Positions 59,463 through 64,000 of a stretch of DNA of 64,000 nucleotides are shown here, one piece after another (within the stretch, counting starts at the first letter, position 1; every line of letters begins with the position of its first letter). Made by a program: the position numbers and the translations under genes. This DNA is from Hufsiella ginkgonis (lineage in GTDB: Bacteria; Bacteroidota; Bacteroidia; Sphingobacteriales; Sphingobacteriaceae), in the NCBI RefSeq assembly GCF_009834915.1, contig NZ_WVHS01000003.1:186001-250000 (forward strand). The letters run 5' to 3'. The notes beneath the pieces are model-generated. The model did not search any database. It worked only from the letters and a program-made list of their open reading frames with translations, and was not told the DNA's origin.

Positions 59463-61202
59463 ATGCCGGCACTGTTCATCTATTTACTGAAGGTAAACAT
59501 CGTATTGGTACTGTTTTACCTGGCTTACCGGTTCATCCTCCGGCCGCTTACGTTCTATATGCTCAGCCGGATCTTCCTGGTAACGGGTATCCTGTTCTCT
59601 ACTCTTTACCCGCTGGCGGACCTTTCCTGGTTTGTCCGCGAAAACAAAGCGCTTACGCCCCGCCTGATCGTATTTATTCCCGATTGGCAACGGCATTTGC
59701 CGGTGATCACATCGCCTGCGGCGGACGCTGCCCCGGTCATCAGCTATTGGTTTATACTCCAGGTGATCTTTTGGCTTGGGGTGGCGTTTATGACCGTCAG
59801 GCTGGTAATGCAGCTGGTATCGATGTACCGTGTTCACCTCGATTCGGAACCGGTGATGTGGAGACAGTTCCGCTTCCGCAAGGTAAACGACCCGGTAAGC
59901 CCGTTCTCCTTTCTCCGGACTATTTACCTGAATACGGACCAGCTGCAGGATTCGGAACTGGAGCAGGTGCTGGTGCACGAACGGGTACATGTGCGCGAAT
60001 GGCATACGGCCGATGTGCTGCTGGCCGAGCTGAGCGTGATCTTCTACTGGTTTAACCCGGGCGTATGGCTCATGAAACGTGCCATCAGGGAAAACCTGGA
60101 ATTTATTACAGATTACCGCGTGATCCGGAGCGGTACTGAACCGCGTACTTATCAGTATAGTTTGCTCCGGATCGGGACTATGCAGCAGGTATCGCCTTTA
60201 GCTAGTCATTTTAATCTACTAACCCTTAAAAAAAGAATCATCATGATGAACAAGAAAAGATCTTCGCCGGTACAGGCCGTAAAATACCTGGTGATGCTGC
60301 CGCTTGTGGTGGCGCTGGCACTTGTTTTTACCATCAGCAAAGCGCAGTTTGCCGGTAAGCTTACAAATCCCCATAAAGTGATGCGCAGCCTTGAACCAGT
60401 AAAGGCCGCAGAAAACCACGTAAGGAGCGTTACCAGTATACCTCGCGTAACAAAAACCGGTGCTGCCGTAGAAAAACCGGCAGGGCCGACCGATGCTGTC
60501 ACCGTAATGAAATTGCCGGTTGAAGAAAATGCCGCTACACTGTCGGCAGATACCCTGATCCGTTACATGGTTGACGGCAAATGGGTAACCAGCGATGAGT
60601 TTAAGGTGATCGTCCCCGCTACGATAGCAACCGTACGGGTGATCGATACCAAAGACGCGCCGTTGGTGTTTGGTGATGACCCGGCACACGCGGGTCCAGT
60701 GTTTTTCGTGGTTACTAAAACAAATCCCAACCAGGAAGCAGTAGCGCGGTATCTCGAAAAGGCCCGGGCGAATGACCAGGAGGTAATATCAGTTAAAGGT
60801 TATGGTACCCGCTCACGAGGCCTTACCGAGCCAGTCCAGGGTGTGAATATTACCGGTCAGCAGGTCCGGGATCCCAACCACGAAGTAGTGGTAACAGGTT
60901 ATGGGATCCGCAGCCGGGGTTCGGCCGGATCTCTCCGTACTAACACGGTGCCGGGGCAAGAGATATCTGCGGTATCCCGCAACCCGGGGGAGGGCGGTGC
61001 TGCACGCGTCCTTGAATCCAAGCGTGTTAGCGGCATGCGATATAACGGCCAGCTGGACGGCGCCAGTTTCGTGATCGATGGCGTGCCCGCTACGCAGGAG
61101 CAGGTACGCAATCTCGACGTTAATAAGATCCAAGCGGTAAACGTGCGGAAAGACACGGGAAAAGATGGTGGGAAGGTCTTTATCATCATCACCAGGAAAT
61201 AG
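59463..61202 (+). CDS. M56-family (BlaR1-like) metallopeptidase with TonB-plug-like tail
   Basis: 579 residues. About four membrane helices (4-25, 35-55, 95-120 and 270-292) surround a cytosolic protease domain with H172-ERV-H176 and E213 (NLEFITDYRV). The C-terminal region from about 300 is periplasmic and has two GYGxRSRG segments (446-453, 479-486) and a FVIDGVPATQEQVRNLDV block, all resembling SusC-type plug motifs. It lacks the penicillin-binding domain of BlaR1, so the signal is not known to be a beta-lactam. It starts 2 bases after blaI. Confidence 0.9.
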   Translation: MPALFIYLLKVNIVLVLFYLAYRFILRPLTFYMLSRIFLVTGILFSTLYPLADLSWFVRENKALTPRLIVFIPDWQRHLPVITSPAADAAPVISYWFILQVIFWLGVAFMTVRLVMQLVSMYRVHLDSEPVMWRQFRFRKVNDPVSPFSFLRTIYLNTDQLQDSELEQVLVHERVHVREWHTADVLLAELSVIFYWFNPGVWLMKRAIRENLEFITDYRVIRSGTEPRTYQYSLLRIGTMQQVSPLASHFNLLTLKKRIIMMNKKRSSPVQAVKYLVMLPLVVALALVFTISKAQFAGKLTNPHKVMRSLEPVKAAENHVRSVTSIPRVTKTGAAVEKPAGPTDAVTVMKLPVEENAATLSADTLIRYMVDGKWVTSDEFKVIVPATIATVRVIDTKDAPLVFGDDPAHAGPVFFVVTKTNPNQEAVARYLEKARANDQEVISVKGYGTRSRGLTEPVQGVNITGQQVRDPNHEVVVTGYGIRSRGSAGSLRTNTVPGQEISAVSRNPGEGGAARVLESKRVSGMRYNGQLDGASFVIDGVPATQEQVRNLDVNKIQAVNVRKDTGKDGGKVFIIITRK

Positions 61203-61249
61203 ACTTTTTTTTGTTTCGTGCGCTAATCCCCGCAGGAGGTTCCTGCCTT

Positions 61250-61274
61250 AACCCCGGCTGTGCATCCGGGGTTT
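61250..61274. terminator. Bidirectional-type hairpin between M56 and queG
   Basis: AACCCCGG and CCGGGGTT form an 8-bp stem with an 8-base loop, followed by TTT on the plus strand. It lies in the space between the convergent genes, so it probably ends the blaI-M56 transcript. The T-run is short. Confidence 0.5.
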
Positions 61275-61281
61275 ATGCGTT

Positions 61282-62226
61282 TCAGGATTCCGTTCCCGGG
61301 CCTAGGAACCGGATGTTGCGGGTAAGCCCGGCAAATTTGGTCCTTTTCACAGGGGAATGCCGGAAAACCCTGGCGAATACTTCCTCGGTGATCTCTTCCC
61401 ATTCATGTTTTTTCATGTTCAGGAGGTCGGCAGGCGGTTCAAATGCCCGTTCTGTATGGAGTACCGAAAACCGGTTCCACGGGCATACGTCCTGGCACAC
61501 ATCGCAACCGAACATCCAGTTATCCATCTTGTCTTTAAACTCGCCAGGAATGGCATTTTTAAGCTCAATAGTAAGATAGGAAATACAACGGCTGCCGTCA
61601 ACCACGTACGGTGCAACGATGGCCTCGGTAGGGCAGGCGTCGATACAGCGGGTACAGGTGCCGCAATGGTCTTTACCCGGGTCTATATCGGCATCGAGCG
61701 CCAGGTCGGTGATCAGCTCCGCGATAAAAAAGAAGGAGCCTGCTTTGGGGTTGATCAGGTTCGCATTTTTACCCACCCAGCCGATTCCCGACATTTTTGC
61801 CCACGCCTTGTCGAGCACCGGCGCAGAGTCTACGAAGGCGCGGCCATCTACCTCGCCGATGTGCCCGCGAATAAAATCCATCAACTGTGCCAGTTTTGAC
61901 TTTATCACGTGGTGGTAATCATGCCCGTAAGCATATTTCGAGATCCTGGGAGCTTCCGGGTCCGCTTGCTTTTCGTCACTGTAATAATTCAGGGCCAGGG
62001 AGATCACCGATTTCGCGCCGTCCACCAGCAGGGTAGGGTCGAGGCGTTTATCGAAATGGTTTTCCATGTACTTCATTTCACCGTGCATGCCTTGTTTGAG
62101 CCAGTTTTCCAGTCGCGGCGCCTCTTTTTCAAGAAAACCGGCTTTAGATATGCCGCAAAACAGGAACCCGAGCCGGGCGGCTTCGGCCTTGATCATTTCG
62201 GTATGGCGGGACTGCAGGAGATTCAT
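61282..62226 (-). CDS. queG: Epoxyqueuosine reductase
   Basis: About 314 residues from ATG 62226 ([13 protein letters not shown]); the upstream Met at 62268 adds poorly conserved residues. Two [4Fe-4S] motifs are visible, [15 protein letters not shown] and [11 protein letters not shown]. The enzyme reduces epoxyqueuosine in tRNA to queuosine, using a cobalamin cofactor. It is a monocistronic gene; no other queuosine genes are in the window. Confidence 0.95.
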   Translation of the reverse strand: MNLLQSRHTEMIKAEAARLGFLFCGISKAGFLEKEAPRLENWLKQGMHGEMKYMENHFDKRLDPTLLVDGAKSVISLALNYYSDEKQADPEAPRISKYAYGHDYHHVIKSKLAQLMDFIRGHIGEVDGRAFVDSAPVLDKAWAKMSGIGWVGKNANLINPKAGSFFFIAELITDLALDADIDPGKDHCGTCTRCIDACPTEAIVAPYVVDGSRCISYLTIELKNAIPGEFKDKMDNWMFGCDVCQDVCPWNRFSVLHTERAFEPPADLLNMKKHEWEEITEEVFARVFRHSPVKRTKFAGLTRNIRFLGPGTES

Positions 62227-62293
62227 GCAGGTACAAATATAAGAAACTCTGTCTCCCTGTCGTTTCATGATAAAATCGCACCTTTAGGTTACC

Positions 62294-64000
62294 ATGAGCT
62301 TACGCCTGCTATGTTTCGTTTTTGCGCTCGCCCTGTCCTGGCGGGTTTCTGCGCAGCCCTTCAAATTCGCGTTGGTGAGCGATACCCACATCGGCTCGGA
62401 TAACGCCATCGAAGACCTGGAACGTACCGTCGCCGACCTGAATGCGCAGCCCGGCCTGGCGTTCGTGCTCTTTTCGGGCGACATTACTGAAATGGGCACT
62501 AACGAGGAGCTTAAAATAGCCCGCGGGCTGATCGGCAAACTGGCCATTCCCTGGTATATCGTTCCAGGGAACCACGATACCGGTTGGTCGGAGTCTGGCG
62601 GCGCAGGCTTTATCCGCGAGTTCGGGTATGACAAGTTCGTATTCGAGTACCAGGGATTCAAGTTCATCGGTTGCGCCTCGGGGCCCTATGTGCGGATGTC
62701 TGACGGGCATATCCCGCGCGATGCGGTGATCTGGATGGACAGTATCCTGGCCAAAACGCCGCGCAGCCAGCCACTCGTGTTTGTAAATCATTATCCGCTG
62801 GATAACGGCCTGGACAACTGGTACGAAATAACCGACCGGTTAAAGCGGTTTAACACACAGTTCGCTTTATGCGGGCATGGACACAGCAACAACGCACTTG
62901 ATTTTGAGGGGATCCCAGGTGTCATGGGCCGCTCGAATCTCCGCGCTAAGGCGGCTTTCGGAGGCTATACCCTGGCTGAAGTACGTACAGATTCAGTGCT
63001 TTTTTTTGAACGTACGCCCGGGGTGAAAACCTCCGCGTCCTGGCGTACCGTAAAGGCCGGCGCCGCCGTTTTCGATACCACGAAGATCTATCCCAGGCCA
63101 TCCTTCGCAATCAATACGAAAACGCCGGTCATCGCCCCGTTGTGGACCTGGCACTCAAACGCCAACGTGGTGTCTACACCGGCATACGGTAAGGGCAGGG
63201 TGATCTTCGGCAACGCCGGCGGACTGGTGGAAGCTATTTCGGCCGCGACGGGTAAACGCGTGTGGTCATTTAAAACCGGCGGCGGGATATTTTCTTCGCC
63301 GGCCATGGCGGGTAACAGGACCGTGGCAGGTTCCGCCGACGGCTATGTATATTGTTTTAATTCGTCGACGGGCGGGATGCTGTGGGCACAAAAAACAGGC
63401 TCGTCTGTGCTGGGATCGCCCCTGATCGACAAAAAGATAGTCTACATCGGCGGGAGCGATCATACCTTCCGGGCGCTCGACCTGGTTACCGGCAAGCCGC
63501 TTTGGGAATATAACCAGCTGGAAGGTCCCGTGGTAAGCACGCCGCTGTTATGGAAAAACGCCGTGATATTCGGCGCCTGGGATAAGTACCTGTATGCGCT
63601 CGATAAAAGAACGGGCGCCTTAATGTGGAAATGGTCTAACTGTTCGGCAAACCGGATGTACTCGCCCGCAATGTGTATTCCGCAGGCCGTGGGGAACGTG
63701 GTTTATATCGTGGCGCCCGATCGCTTTATCACTGCCATCGACTTCGTCACCGGCAAAACGCTGTGGCGAACCAAAGAAGGCGGGGTGAGAGAATCCATCG
63801 GCCTTTCGGCTGATAAGAAACTGGTATATGCCAAAACGATGAACGACGAGATCGTGGCTTACCAGGTAAGGGCAGACAGCGCCGTACTTGCCTGGAAACT
63901 GAACTGCGGGTTTGGTTACGAGCATGCACCTTCCATGCTTATCGAACGCAATGGCGCCGTTTATTTTGGCACCCGCAAAGGGGAGGTCTACAGCGCCGAT
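62294..64000 (+). CDS. Secreted metallophosphoesterase fused to PQQ-like propeller (partial)
   Basis: At least 569 codons from ATG 62294 to the right edge. After a signal peptide (MSLRLLCFVFALALSWRVSA) comes a calcineurin-like phosphoesterase with SDTHIG, SGDITEMG, PGNHDTG, NHYP and GHGHSN metal ligands. From about residue 270 the sequence turns into PQQ-type propeller repeats (AATGKRVWSFKTGG, DLVTGKPLWEYN, DFVTGKTLWRTK). The two modules are fused in one frame and the C-terminus is missing. A role in extracellular phosphoester cleavage is likely; the propeller may bind substrate or partners. Confidence 0.93.
   Translation, partial: MSLRLLCFVFALALSWRVSAQPFKFALVSDTHIGSDNAIEDLERTVADLNAQPGLAFVLFSGDITEMGTNEELKIARGLIGKLAIPWYIVPGNHDTGWSESGGAGFIREFGYDKFVFEYQGFKFIGCASGPYVRMSDGHIPRDAVIWMDSILAKTPRSQPLVFVNHYPLDNGLDNWYEITDRLKRFNTQFALCGHGHSNNALDFEGIPGVMGRSNLRAKAAFGGYTLAEVRTDSVLFFERTPGVKTSASWRTVKAGAAVFDTTKIYPRPSFAINTKTPVIAPLWTWHSNANVVSTPAYGKGRVIFGNAGGLVEAISAATGKRVWSFKTGGGIFSSPAMAGNRTVAGSADGYVYCFNSSTGGMLWAQKTGSSVLGSPLIDKKIVYIGGSDHTFRALDLVTGKPLWEYNQLEGPVVSTPLLWKNAVIFGAWDKYLYALDKRTGALMWKWSNCSANRMYSPAMCIPQAVGNVVYIVAPDRFITAIDFVTGKTLWRTKEGGVRESIGLSADKKLVYAKTMNDEIVAYQVRADSAVLAWKLNCGFGYEHAPSMLIERNGAVYFGTRKGEVYSAD

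Noticed and set aside
59095-61202. BlaI/M56 pair as a beta-lactam resistance operon
   Set aside because: No beta-lactamase is adjacent, and the M56 protein lacks a penicillin-binding domain.
1-64000. tRNA genes, insertion sequences, prophage or integrative-element ends
   Set aside because: None was found by eye; no transposase, integrase or attachment-type direct repeat was seen.

Overview
The window is chromosomal DNA of a Bacteroidota bacterium, most likely Chitinophagaceae or a close relative. The evidence is mixed. Promoters match the TTTG / TAnnTTTG pattern of this phylum. Family-typical proteins include an HU-CCDC81/SPOR protein, an STN-domain outer-membrane protein with an ECF sigma/FecR pair, a BlaI/M56 pair, DUF6580, a BlaR-like protein with a SusC-like tail, and futalosine-pathway menaquinone genes. 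Lipoproteins have short lipobox signals. Base composition is moderately GC-rich and even. I see no integrase, transposase, prophage, CRISPR array or tRNA. It reads as vertically inherited core DNA with lineage-specific inserts.

Layout. 1-3445 (minus): nuoA-nuoB-rnr-polyprenyl synthase, tightly packed. 3486-12420: mostly single genes (sugar dehydrogenase, sirtuin, DUF6580 membrane protein, CrtA-like oxygenase, free Met-R-sulfoxide reductase, agmatine deiminase, DinB-like, cyclophilin, SpmAB fusion) separated by two families of short intergenic repeats. 12436-22900 (minus): a compact run from a 1008-residue TPR protein through an outer-membrane barrel, an HU/SPOR membrane protein, ExbB, ExbD and a TonB-like protein to folC and an M14 peptidase. 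It encodes the parts of an energised trans-envelope machine. 23041-28062 (minus): pyrG-yidC-pyrR-pyrB. 28063-28590 is a long spacer holding a possible fragment of a short-chain dehydrogenase gene and a good promoter for a small orphan gene with its own terminator.

29036-32186: siroheme methyltransferase, a mini HMA protein and two family-2 glycosyltransferases. 32246-34723 (plus): membrane protein, REC-PP2C phosphatase, STAS protein and GHKL kinase, a complete partner-switching module with no sigma factor beside it. 34720-42037: NTF2-like and RRM proteins, M28 peptidase, tandem S41 lipoproteins, a degenerate HAD protein and an NtrC-type regulator with a GSFTSA loop. 42221-42605 (minus): RNase P RNA. 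42625-45027: an N-acetylhexosamine-kinase-like gene facing a GH109-like gene.

45034-51777: TauE/SafE exporter, SCO/cytochrome c pair, methyltransferase, transsulfuration enzyme, and mqnE-histidine phosphatase-mqnA. 51781-56982 (minus): two proteins built of 15-16-residue repeats flanking an ECF sigma factor, FecR and a DUF2807 lipoprotein, with no TonB-dependent receptor. 57091-64000: M1 peptidase, autoregulated BlaI/M56 pair, queG, and a metallophosphoesterase-PQQ-propeller fusion that runs off the end.

The strongest candidates for undescribed biology are the ExbBD/TonB-HU/SPOR-barrel-TPR cluster, the receptor-less sigma/FecR locus with repeat proteins, and the orphan partner-switching module.
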